A stretch of DNA of 64,000 nucleotides, from the NCBI GenBank assembly GCA_024516155.1, contig JAJJXM010000018.1, positions 496,001 through 560,000 of the forward strand, read 5' to 3'. The position numbers were made by a program, and so were the translations under genes. Positions within the stretch are counted from its first letter, which is position 1; every line of letters begins with the position of its first letter. Source of the stretch: Pyronema omphalodes. Lineage: Eukaryota > Ascomycota > Pezizomycetes > Pezizales > Pyronemataceae. Under the pieces are notes generated by a model that saw only the letters and a list, made by a program, of their open reading frames with translations, was not told where the DNA came from and ran no database searches. Shown piece after piece: positions 49,745 to 59,134 of this stretch.

Positions 49745-52700
49745 CTATACGTATCTTCTGCCTATCTCCGTTGCAGACAAAAATTCCAAGATCGCTTTCG
49801 TGAGTCGATCGTCCCTAAATAAATCCACCACCTTAAGCCTTCCTCTCGGCCTTCCCCTCCGTCCCCGTATTCTCTCAACCTCCTCTTTCAACGTCTTGAA
49901 CTCCTTTCGCCAGCGGGGGCATTCTCCAAACAAATGGCCTCTGGTTTGTCTTTTTTCCGACTGGCACCACCAGCACCGGTCCGACTCTTTTTTCTTAACG
50001 CGCACCAGATGGGTGCCGATGAGGGCGTGGCCTGAAGCAAGCTGGAGGAACACAGCTGCTCGGCGTTTGGGGAGGGAGACCAATTCAGGGCGGATTCCCC
50101 ATTTTTGGCGGGGGCGGAAGGAACGGCTGGTCGCTGTTTGTTGCTTAATCCAGCGACGAGTGATAGTCGATGTCGTTTCCGTTGCGATCCGGTTGAGGTG
50201 CGCCAGGGAAGCCCACGCTGGAACAGCACACACTGGGTCGTCACACCGTTTGAGCATACGGGAGTCGCAGCGATGCTTCGATGCCTCCTTAGCTACTCGA
50301 TCCGCTTCCTCATTTTCGGGGATATCGCTGTGGCCCGGGATCCAATGGAATTCCACGTCGATACCGGAGTCAAAGAGGAGGTAGTAGGCTTCGCGGGAGA
50401 TAAGTTTGGCGAGCTCTTGGCCGGGACCGGGGGTGTCAGATTCCAGACGCTTGAGAGCAGCCTGGGCGTCCGAAAAAACGATCGCTTTGGTATTCGAGTT
50501 GGGATCCCAGAAGTGATTGGAATGGAACTCCTTGAGCCCTCGCCAGATGGCGTAGAGCTCAGCGTCAAACACCTCCGTATGACGACCCAAGTAGTGCTGG
50601 GAAGAACGAAAGGCTCCGTTGATGTAGCGGACTACTCCCGCTCCCGTATGTCCCTCCATTCGAGAGCCATCTGTCCAGATGCATGTCGTGGACGTGAGGT
50701 TTCTCCAATTCCGGGCGAAGGTTTCAGCTTCAGCCCTGGGTGCGATCACCACAGGGAAGCGACGAAAGCGGTCGGGGACTGTGACATTTTCGACTGCTTC
50801 GAATCCACATGCTTTTTCCGTGCGTTTAAGCAGCCGAGTGATAGCCGCAGCGGTCGGGGACGGTTGAGTGCCGGTCGAGGGGGGGGCGGGGCGGGGGCGA
50901 GTGAGAAGGCGTGACCGAAATTTTGCTTCTCGGCCTTTGATGAGCGCTTCCGCTGGGCGTACGGCACTTTCAGCCATCAAGAAGCCGAGTGGGGTCGTTT
51001 TGAAGCACCCCGTGACCGCTCGTGCTTGCTTATTGAGGAGCAGTTGCAGCCGAGCAGTGCGTCCCGAGCTCTTGCCTTTTAGGCGCCGGACTGCGTTAAT
51101 CTCAGCGCCGTACATAGCCACTGACTGGACTACCGCCTTCTGCAGATTAGCAGTGCTCCCCGGAGGGAGTCCCTGAGCACGACAAAGCCTTGCCAGACGA
51201 GCATGCTGTTGCCTGGCTTTGGTCAACCACTTTTGGTGATGGTGGTTAAGAGTGAGCTTTGGATCGAGCCAAAAGCCGAGCCAACGGATGGCTGACGAGG
51301 CGAACGGGATCTGGTGAGGACCTACCGAGACTGTGACCTCGTCAGGGTTAGCCTCTCCCCTCCGTCGAGAAAAAAGCATGGCTTCCGTCTTTTCTGTTTC
51401 AAACACCACCGCGTTGGTGGAGGCCCACCACGAGCAAGCGTTTGCACACCGTTCAAGCTTATCGGAGACCTCCCGAGCAGAATCACCGGTCACGATCCAG
51501 GTCACATCATCGACAAACGACAGGCCTGTTACGTCGGGGACTCTTGATTCGACATGATCAGCGAGATCGGCTATATAGATCAAGAACAGGACTGGGGACA
51601 CGGGGGATCCTTGGGGGAGGCCGGTGTTCGTCTCGATGGGTGTACCTGAATCGCCGCCTAGTGATATCTCGACTCTTCGATCACTCATAAACGAAGACAC
51701 CCACCGCACGTAGCATTCATCCATGCCTGCTCGCCGCATTTTCCGCATAAGGCAGTCTCGATTGACAGTGGGAAAGGCCCCTTTAACGTCCATCATTAGA
51801 GCGCCCGCGAGTTTCTGCTTTTCCCAAGCGAATTCCACCGCCTCAATTAAGACTGCCGCGGCGTCGACGGCGGAGCGACCTCTTCTCCCACCAAATTGCC
51901 CAGCGTGAAAAGCGTGCAGCCTCTCGGCCTCCTCCGCGATGAGGGTGGCGACGACCTTTTCTACTAACTTTCCCAGACAGCTTAAGAGAGAGATGATACG
52001 GAAACTCTTCGCTTTGCGGTAGGAAGTCTTTCCCGGTTTGGGGATACAGACTCCTTTGGCAGTTTTCCAGTCGGTTGGGTGGAATCCTAGCCGCACGCAG
52101 TGATAGACGATGGAAGTTACCCGTTCAGGGTCCCATCGCATGAGCGCCTTGATAATAGGTACTCCTAACCCGTCACCACCCGGAGCCTTGGAGTTGCTCT
52201 GACCGTGGATCGAATCGGAGACCAGTTCTTGGGTCACTCGGAGGAATCCGCGTCCTGGGGGACCTGCGTTGCCACTGTGACCGGGGTATGGGTTCGGGGG
52301 AGGGAAAGAAACGTCAGCAAGCATTCGACGTTTGGCATCCTCCTCGTCAGCCTGGTTGCCGTGTTCATCCTCAAGAGATCCAACCACCGCAGCATTTCGC
52401 GGTTTGGTTGCGCGAAGGACTTTCCATACCGCCTCCCCGTTGGCTCCCTCCAAAAAAGAAACCCAACACTCTCGTTTGTGGCGACGTTGGGTGCTGAGAT
52501 AGGCGTTGCGGAGGCGGTGTTCTTCCTCTATCGAACATTGACCGCGCTTGGCTGCTCTCCGTTTCCGGCCGTACTCGCTGCGTGCTGCTTTAACATCGGG
52601 GTGCCACCACTTCTTAGACCGAGCGGTGATGCGAATCTTCCTAGCGTGAGCGTTCAGCATGTCCACCAGCTGTTGACGCACCCAGACCACCTCTTCTTCA

Positions 52701-53521
52701 ACGTCGTTCTCGTAGCAGTGATCGGATAGGAGCGGTCTGCGTTCGCTTCGATGGCGATAATCTAACGCCGCTTTCTGCGCTCCTTCGTCACTCTCCAGCC
52801 ATTCCCCAACCGCCCATCCCCTAGTTGGGGCGTCGAAGTCCTCTGGTACCGTCACAGAGTCCACTTTCCAGATCAGCGCCTCATGATCGGACGTTGTGGA
52901 GTGATTCGGGTCCTCGAGGAGCTTCGCAACCACGTGGGCTTCGAGTTCCATCGTCGTCAGGACTAAGTCGATAACGCTATGTCGGATCTGGCCCGTTTGG
53001 GTGTGGGTTTCCTTACCGTCACCGACATAGCGGAGATCGAATGAGTCCATCAGATCTTCCAAGAACTGATGATGGAGTGGCCTCTCGCACAGGGGGTTCC
53101 ACCTTCTGCTGTGAGCGTTGAAATCGCCAGCAAGAATAGTGTCCCGTCCTATAATCCTGCGCCAGTCCGCATTGCGTGCAGGGCGTACTCCATCATCAGT
53201 CCGCGGAGCGTCATAAACATTTACAATACGTACTTGTTTATGACCTCTGCATGTGACATCCAGCACCTGGAGGTCACCTTCCCCGGGCGCAGCCAAGTCC
53301 TCTCGTGGGCGAAGCTGCCAGGCTGAATCCCGCCGTCTCCCCGTCAGAACCCTTCCTCCCCAGAGGAACTCGTAGGCTGGATGGCGCCAACCTTGGAAGG
53401 TCGGGGGCTCCTGAACCAACACCACATCCGCACCCAGAGCGAGACCGCTCTCCATCACCGCCGTCAGAGCCTCACCGCTCTTTCGGCAATTTAGTTGAAG
53501 TACCGTGAGGCACTTCAGCAT
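49745..53521 (-). CDS. LINE ORF2: endonuclease, reverse transcriptase, RNase H
   Basis: 1258 aa, no introns. An apurinic-type endonuclease (1-220) has LQLNCRKSG, VLVQEPP, GDFNAHSRRWNP (132) and TTSDHEALIW (211), all catalytic-site motifs. The reverse transcriptase (about 485-755) has DVKGAFPTVNR, GLPQGSPVSPVLFLIYI and the active-site box FVDD at 669-672 (more often FADD or YADD). The RNase H domain (about 945-1080) keeps four acidic residues: TDGS (951), DAELYAIW (E988), SDAQAALK (1018) and NEEADRVAKEA (1074). A CCHC motif closes it (CWWC 1183-1186, H1196, C1201). The start ATG overlaps the ORF1 stop. The complete set suggests a functional enzyme; activity was not shown. Confidence 0.95.
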   Translation of the reverse strand: MLKCLTVLQLNCRKSGEALTAVMESGLALGADVVLVQEPPTFQGWRHPAYEFLWGGRVLTGRRRDSAWQLRPREDLAAPGEGDLQVLDVTCRGHKQVRIVNVYDAPRTDDGVRPARNADWRRIIGRDTILAGDFNAHSRRWNPLCERPLHHQFLEDLMDSFDLRYVGDGKETHTQTGQIRHSVIDLVLTTMELEAHVVAKLLEDPNHSTTSDHEALIWKVDSVTVPEDFDAPTRGWAVGEWLESDEGAQKAALDYRHRSERRPLLSDHCYENDVEEEVVWVRQQLVDMLNAHARKIRITARSKKWWHPDVKAARSEYGRKRRAAKRGQCSIEEEHRLRNAYLSTQRRHKRECWVSFLEGANGEAVWKVLRATKPRNAAVVGSLEDEHGNQADEEDAKRRMLADVSFPPPNPYPGHSGNAGPPGRGFLRVTQELVSDSIHGQSNSKAPGGDGLGVPIIKALMRWDPERVTSIVYHCVRLGFHPTDWKTAKGVCIPKPGKTSYRKAKSFRIISLLSCLGKLVEKVVATLIAEEAERLHAFHAGQFGGRRGRSAVDAAAVLIEAVEFAWEKQKLAGALMMDVKGAFPTVNRDCLMRKMRRAGMDECYVRWVSSFMSDRRVEISLGGDSGTPIETNTGLPQGSPVSPVLFLIYIADLADHVESRVPDVTGLSFVDDVTWIVTGDSAREVSDKLERCANACSWWASTNAVVFETEKTEAMLFSRRRGEANPDEVTVSVGPHQIPFASSAIRWLGFWLDPKLTLNHHHQKWLTKARQQHARLARLCRAQGLPPGSTANLQKAVVQSVAMYGAEINAVRRLKGKSSGRTARLQLLLNKQARAVTGCFKTTPLGFLMAESAVRPAEALIKGREAKFRSRLLTRPRPAPPSTGTQPSPTAAAITRLLKRTEKACGFEAVENVTVPDRFRRFPVVIAPRAEAETFARNWRNLTSTTCIWTDGSRMEGHTGAGVVRYINGAFRSSQHYLGRHTEVFDAELYAIWRGLKEFHSNHFWDPNSNTKAIVFSDAQAALKRLESDTPGPGQELAKLISREAYYLLFDSGIDVEFHWIPGHSDIPENEEADRVAKEASKHRCDSRMLKRCDDPVCAVPAWASLAHLNRIATETTSTITRRWIKQQTATSRSFRPRQKWGIRPELVSLPKRRAAVFLQLASGHALIGTHLVRVKKKESDRCWWCQSEKRQTRGHLFGECPRWRKEFKTLKEEVERIRGRRGRPRGRLKVVDLFRDDRLTKAILEFLSATEIGRRYV

Positions 53522-55335
53522 TGAGTGTTATCCGGCACATCGGCATCGACCATAGCGTCTGGGTCAGACGCCGTGGCTGCAGGACGGGGGGTGGAGAGGG
53601 CTGATGTGGTCTCCGTGGTTGAGGGTTCGTTTGGATCGCTGGAGGCGGAAGAGGAGGGGTCTGCTTCTGGTTGCGAGGCTTCCGCGGCAGGGGAGGCTTG
53701 ATCGGAGGAGGAAGACATTTGGCGACGCTGACGGGCCAGGGCAAAGGCTTCAAGGCGGGATGGACAGTTGCGAGCATTGGCGTAGTGATTGCCTTTGCAA
53801 TTAACGCAACGAGCAGACTCCTTCGAATGCTGGCACGGGAGTCCCTTGGAGGTGGAGCATCCTATCATGCTGCACTTGTGTTCCTCCGAAGCGTGGTGCT
53901 GACCACAGAATCGGCATCGGAAGAGCTTGGGGGTTTGACATTTCTCCCGAATGTGTCCCCACTTAAGACAGCCCGAGCACTGACTGTCAGGGCCGTCGTG
54001 GTTGAAGAGCTCGACACGGTAACGAGAGGATCCTAGGAGGGCGCCCCGAGCGATGAGCATTTGCGCAGCGGGGGTACCCTTCACCGAAAAGACAGCTGAG
54101 GACGACTGAATCTCGCCCTGTTCAAAGCGCTCGCGAATGCGTCGTCTGCTGCCCAACCAACGAGCACCTGGGATGACCTCGAGCTGGTCGTGGTTGGCTT
54201 GCAACTCAAGCTCGAGCTTTTGCAGGCCATTCCTTCCTCTACCCAGAAAACGATTGAGGGGGATGGCGTGGACTTTCAACTTGACCCATTTGTCCATGGG
54301 TTTGACGTCCACCACAAAGCGGTCAACCTTGCGGATGGCATTGAGGATCTCGTTGCGGTAGCACGATATCAGTGAATCCGCTCTCACTCCCGGGTTGGTG
54401 GTAGCCGTGATCGTTCCCTTTGAGTTTCTGGAGACTCGGGCTACACGGTGGAAATGGGGTGCACCGCGGAGGTGCAAGCAGACGTTGATGGCGGCGGTGA
54501 AATCCTGGTCTGGTTTTGACGAGGGGCGGGCGCCTTCCTGACGGATGAAGATCATGCGGCGATCTTCAGCGGCGAGGTTCTTTTCGGGGACGGAGAAGTT
54601 GGGAGGGCGTTGGGGGGCCTTCAGCTGTTTGCGTGAGGGGACAAGCTGCCACGCCGGAGGGGGGGGCGGGGGGGGGAGCTCGGGGAGGTTGCTGCGGAGC
54701 TTTGCGGCGTAGGATTGGGCCGCGGTGAGTTTGGACGCACGCGGGAGGGCGGGGAGGGATGGTATGGGGGCAGCCTTGGGCATGCCTACGACAACGGAGG
54801 AAGTTCTGGATTTCTCTGCTTGAGCAGACTGTTGGGTGCCAACAGGGTGGGGCTGGCGAAGGGCGGTAGACTGGGTCGACGTCGCGAGGTTTGCCTGCGG
54901 GCACGAGCATGGGCGGGCTTCCTGGAGACGTATTTGCTCCTCCAGAGCCTTCAAGCGTTCCTCCGCAGCGGCGAGGCGCTCCGACAACTTGTCCATAAGG
55001 GACACGCTGACTTGGGGGGAGGCCTGGGAACCTACCGCGGGGGCGGAACGGAGTTCGCTTTGCACGAGCGACCCGAAGGCCGCAACGTGTGCGCGTTTCT
55101 TCACGGTGCTGGGGCACGAAGAAAGGGAGCTCCCCGAGGACCAACCTGATCCTGGGGCTGCGGAGGGGGCGTCTTTACTGGGACGCGTTGGGGTGCCGGG
55201 TGCGGAGGACCCAAACACGTCGTCTTCGGCGGCGGGGGCAGGCGTGGAGACTCGGGATGAGTTGCTGCCACCGAACATGCGCATATCGGAGGTGAGGCCG
55301 AAGCGCGGAGGGGGGGGAGGCTTCATGGGAGCCAT
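53515..55335 (-). CDS. LINE ORF1: gag-like RNA-binding protein with CCHC zinc knuckles
   Basis: 606 aa. Proline/serine-rich N-terminus, a short coiled coil (about 112-140, LMDKLSERLAAAEERLKALE), a proline run near 221-227 and a conserved central part (260-440). Three Cys/His knuckle-like motifs follow at about 453-524 (CSGCLKWGHIREKC, CRFCGQHHASEEHKC, CVNCKGNHYANARNC). The tail is S/P/T-rich. Proteins of this type coat LINE RNA. The stop TGA lies inside ATGCTGA, where ORF2 starts. Confidence 0.92.
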   Translation of the reverse strand: MAPMKPPPPPRFGLTSDMRMFGGSNSSRVSTPAPAAEDDVFGSSAPGTPTRPSKDAPSAAPGSGWSSGSSLSSCPSTVKKRAHVAAFGSLVQSELRSAPAVGSQASPQVSVSLMDKLSERLAAAEERLKALEEQIRLQEARPCSCPQANLATSTQSTALRQPHPVGTQQSAQAEKSRTSSVVVGMPKAAPIPSLPALPRASKLTAAQSYAAKLRSNLPELPPPPPPPAWQLVPSRKQLKAPQRPPNFSVPEKNLAAEDRRMIFIRQEGARPSSKPDQDFTAAINVCLHLRGAPHFHRVARVSRNSKGTITATTNPGVRADSLISCYRNEILNAIRKVDRFVVDVKPMDKWVKLKVHAIPLNRFLGRGRNGLQKLELELQANHDQLEVIPGARWLGSRRRIRERFEQGEIQSSSAVFSVKGTPAAQMLIARGALLGSSRYRVELFNHDGPDSQCSGCLKWGHIREKCQTPKLFRCRFCGQHHASEEHKCSMIGCSTSKGLPCQHSKESARCVNCKGNHYANARNCPSRLEAFALARQRRQMSSSSDQASPAAEASQPEADPSSSASSDPNEPSTTETTSALSTPRPAATASDPDAMVDADVPDNTQC

Positions 55336-55451
55336 GGGCCTCGGAGGGTGGAATTCGTGAAGCCGTGAGAGTTCTCTCCGACTTCCCGATTAGGATAATT
55401 AAGCGAAAAACGTGTTGTTTTATTAGCGTTGGAGTGGCGTGTATGTTTCAC

Positions 55452-55590
55452 TTGATGATTGATGATTGATGATTGATGATTGATGATTGATGATTGATGA
55501 TTGATGATTGATGATTGATGATTGATGATTGATGATTGATGATTGATGATTGATGATTGATGATTGATGATTGATGATTGATGATTGATG
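55452..55590 (+). repeat. (TTGATGA)n array at the 5' end of the LINE
   Basis: About 20 perfect heptamers, directly followed by decayed TACCTG and CTGACGA repeats (55590-55690). Confidence 0.9.
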
Positions 55591-57308
55591 CCTGTTACCT
55601 GTTGCCTATTTCCTATTTCCTATTGCCTGCCGACTGACGACTGACGACTGCTGACTGACGACTGATGACTGACGACTGACGACTACCGACTGACACCGCA
55701 ATCACAATCACAATCACAAGTAGATCAAGTTTTCTAGGTTTCTAGTTTTTCAATCTCCAAGTTTTTAAATCTCCACGTTTTCATATGTGGGGTGAGTTAG
55801 ATGGAAATAACAAGCGAAAGAACACCAGGAAAAGAACACCAGGAAAAGAACAAACAAGAACACTAGGAAAAGAACACCAGGAAAAGAACAAGCAAAAGAA
55901 CACCAGGAAAAGAACACCAGGAAAAGAACACCAGGAAAAGAACAAGCAAACAAATAAGGATGATTGATTAATACTAATTCCATGCTACATAGCATAAATT
56001 TCAGCTTTCGAATTTTCGAATTTTCAATTCCCTCTACGTATAAGTTTCCTAGAGTCTTTTTCTTCCTTTGTTTTGTGTTTTTCTTTCTTCCGAAAAACAA
56101 AAAATAAAACAAAAAGAAAAAACAGAAAAAAGGAACAAGAAAAAACAAAAAAACAGAAAAAAGGAACAAGAAAAAACAAAAAAAAAACAAATAGAAAAGG
56201 AACAAGAAAAAGCACCATTAATCATTTTCGAAAAACACTGTGATATATATATATATATATACATGCCATCTTTTCCATTTTAATTTTTCTCAAGTGTCCA
56301 AGTATCATATATGAGATATTCCACACCATCACCATCACCATCACCATCACCATCACCATCACCATCACCATCACCATCACCATCACCATCACCATCACCA
56401 TCACCATCACCATCACCATCACCATCACCATCACCATCACCATCACCATCACCATCACCATCACCATCACCATCACCATCACCATCACCATCACCATCAC
56501 CATCACCATCACCATCACCATCACCATCACCATCACCATCACCATCACCATCACCATCACCATCACCATCACCATCACCATCACCATCACCATCACCATC
56601 ATCTTCGAACCATTGAATCATCCCTTAAGTTTCATATATTCATTTATTCTCGAGTTTCTCGAACCCGTGGATTCTCAGATCCTATTTCCATCCTATTTCC
56701 ACTTATCCAACACGGACGCCTCCTTCTTTCCTTCCTTCTTCCATATCCATATCCATATTCAATCCAGCAGACACCCCTCAGTATCTTCAAATACCAATAC
56801 CAATACCAATACCAATAATATAAACAAAAAAAAAGAAAAGAAAAGTACGCCATACCCCGTTAAACAAAAACAAAAACAAAAACAAAAACAAAAACAAATA
56901 GCAACAAAAAAAAAAACAGAAAGAAAGAAAAAGCGCTAATGAAAAAAAAAAAAACAGTATAAAAAGATCGATGCATATCCCAGAAGATAAACTGTTCTCA
57001 AAAACAAAGAAGAAAAGAACTAATAACGATAGCGATAGTTGCCTGCAAAACAAAGATCCCGCTCCCAACTCCATAAAAAAAAGCAAACAAAACAAATAAT
57101 AACAAAGAAAAAAAGAAAAATGGTAATAAAAGATAACTATAATAAACCAGCATAAATGAGTGTTGCTCAACAAAGTATTCACAGATGAAAATTAATAGTT
57201 AGTTAGTTGATTGTCATGATGTCTCAGCATCTATTCACCTCCCTGCCATCTCTTTTCATGGCTTTCTGTTGCCTGTGGTAATGCACAGATCGGGCTTACG
57301 GGACCCGT
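55591..57308. repeat. Simple-sequence region
   Basis: CTGACGACTGACGA repeats (55625-55690), AGGAAAAGAACACC repeats (55825-55945), an A/G-rich stretch (56090-56215), the long hexamer array described separately, AATACC and AAAAAC repeats (56790-56890) and A-rich DNA to 57130. No gene was recognised. Confidence 0.7.
56321..56602 (+). repeat. (CACCAT)n hexanucleotide array, about 47 copies
   Basis: Essentially perfect over about 280 nt. All frames are open and give dipeptide repeats, which are not genes. Confidence 0.95.
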
Positions 57309-59134
57309 CTAGTGTCCCATAACCTTCCTCCATAATTTCTTAAAACCGACACCTTTAGTAGAAGCTCTTTCCTTCTCAAGTGCATTCCAGTCAATCAAGC
57401 CAGTCTCTTTCTCGATTGGTAAATCTTCAAGTACGAAGTCATCCTCCATTCTTAAATCTTTTCTTGTTAATGTCATTCGAAGGGTCATTTCTCTGTTTCC
57501 AGGTCGGATATGAGGGTAGTGTCCTTGTGATGATCCTGTTGATCCGGAGCTTAATAGCCTAGGAACAGTGTCCTCGCTCTCAGTCTCAGTCTCGGTCTCG
57601 GTCTCAGAAGAGGTACGGTGAAGTCCATCCTCGGCGTGGTAGGACTCCATGAAACTCTCATCATCGGATACATCGGAAACGTCCGCCTCAGGAATGGCCT
57701 CGGGGAAGATTTCATGTACGACAGGAGATGGAGGACCCTTTAAGAAAGTGACAGGCTCGGTTTGTGAAGGAAATCCAAATTCCACGGCTTCGTCGAATTT
57801 CTGAGGAGAGGCGAGGTAAACACGAAGTTTAAGGCGGGCTTCGGGGTCTTGGTAGTAACTTGCGTCGGAGTCGGCGGTGTATAACGGACGAGATGCGTAT
57901 GAAGGGATCATGGGACCGACGGAGAGAGTTCGCCTCGAAGAGCGGCTTCTGTGCATACCAGGAGCTGCATAATTTCCATTTGCGCTTGTAGCGCCGCTTC
58001 TAGAGTAACCAGTTCTACTATCGGATCGATGATGTTCGGTTCGACTTTCGCTTCTCGATTCGCTTCGATTGTCGGATCGTTCGGCAAAGCTGATGCTTCC
58101 GGTTCGTCGGGGTCGGGTTAGAGATAGCGTACGCTTTTTTGTCCTGGGCTGAGCTGGGGTGTAAGCGTCTTCGTTCTTTTTTTCTTTTGTTGAATTAAGT
58201 TGGAATGATAGGTCGAGCTCGGTGTCTTCGTCCATCCATCGAAACGATTTTCTAACCTCTTCACGCGCTTTTTGGATATCTGATTCGATTGAGGATCTGC
58301 GGATTGAGTCCATGTCGGAGGTTGAGTCGATGCTTAGGCTTCTTTCACGGTTTGTTGATCTTCTTCCCATACGGTAAAGAGTTTCGTCGGCGGCATCAAC
58401 TATTACGCTTTCGCATTTGTTGGCTAGTAGGATGCGTTCTTCTTTTGAAAAGTGCTTTCGCTGTACTGTTTCAGGGAGCTCCAAGAACCATTGCGCATCA
58501 GCTTGCGATAATACAAACGCATCAGCGGCGTTTCTATGTTTCCAGTTATTTCCGTGTGATGAGTGGCCCCGGTAGCTCTCAGATGATGACCGACTTCTCA
58601 TTCCAGTCATTTTTGGAAATTTTGAAGAGGCGCTGCTGGGGCATCGGAAATGAGTGTATTGCGCATTGACGGAGGTGGTTGATTGCTGTTGCGCATGTCT
58701 TAATCTCTCGAGAGAAGAAAAGTACTACAGGAGTTTACAGCCACGGTCAGTTACACGTTTCAAGTTTTAAATTTATTAAACGAGCGAGGGTGCCTTGCAC
58801 GCGAAAAAAAATCACGTGCAAAAAAATAACGAACCTTGCGACGAATTGCCGGTGGTAAGCTGTCAAAGTCTCGACAATCGACTGGGATTTCGCTTTTGAG
58901 AACGTTTTTAACGTGGGAATTTTCGGGGCTGGCAAAGCAGGAGAAACTGGGATATCCGGCGCTGTCGACATCTTCAAAATCGCCGGGGCAAATAGAAAGT
59001 CTTTTTCTGTTTGTTGCTGTTGTTGTTTCCGATGTATCTGTTCCTCTCGATGAACCACCACGGGATGAACCACCACGAGATGAGCCGCGGGCCTTTGCAG
59101 GTGGCAATGGGGAAGTAGGCATTGCTAAAGACAT
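57309..59134 (-). CDS. Conserved fungal protein, often labelled 'mucin' (function unknown)
   Basis: Exons 59134-58835 and 58724-57309; 571 aa. The second exon alone is open with its own ATG at 58610. Joining the upstream exon at donor GTTCGT and acceptor TGTAG gives DFDSLPPAIRRK followed by YFSSLERLRHAQQ in frame, which pairs with the later ELPETVQRKHFSKEERILLA as a second copy of the same motif. That supports the two-exon model. There is no signal peptide or membrane segment, so the name mucin reflects the Ser-rich, low-complexity middle (residues 170-340) rather than a mucin role. A conserved C-terminal part has EARLKLRVYLASPQKFDEA, an ETETETESE run and FKKLWRKVMGH at the end. I would call the function unknown. 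Confidence 0.75.

Larger units (their letters stand above)
49424..55451 (-). mobile_element. Tad1-type non-LTR retrotransposon (LINE), apparently intact
   Basis: About 6 kb with two long, unbroken ORFs. Order on the minus strand: 5' UTR (about 55451-55336), ORF1 55335-53515, ORF2 53521-49745, 3' UTR of about 310 nt, then a tail of (AAATC)n-like repeats rather than poly-A. Endonuclease, RT, RNase H and a terminal CCHC motif in ORF2, plus zinc knuckles in ORF1, are the Tad1 arrangement known in fungi. There are no stop codons or RIP-like decay, so this copy looks young. It lies between the 3' end of YEA4 and the 3' end of the mucin-labelled gene, inside a heptamer array. No clear target-site duplication could be read because the flanks are repeats. 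Confidence 0.92.

Noticed and set aside
50105..50914. 269-codon open frame on + within the LINE
   Set aside because: Antisense shadow of ORF2, which has all catalytic motifs on the minus strand.
56222..56621. Three overlapping open frames of dipeptide repeats (MV, GD, SP)
   Set aside because: Direct consequence of the (CACCAT)n array being open in all frames.
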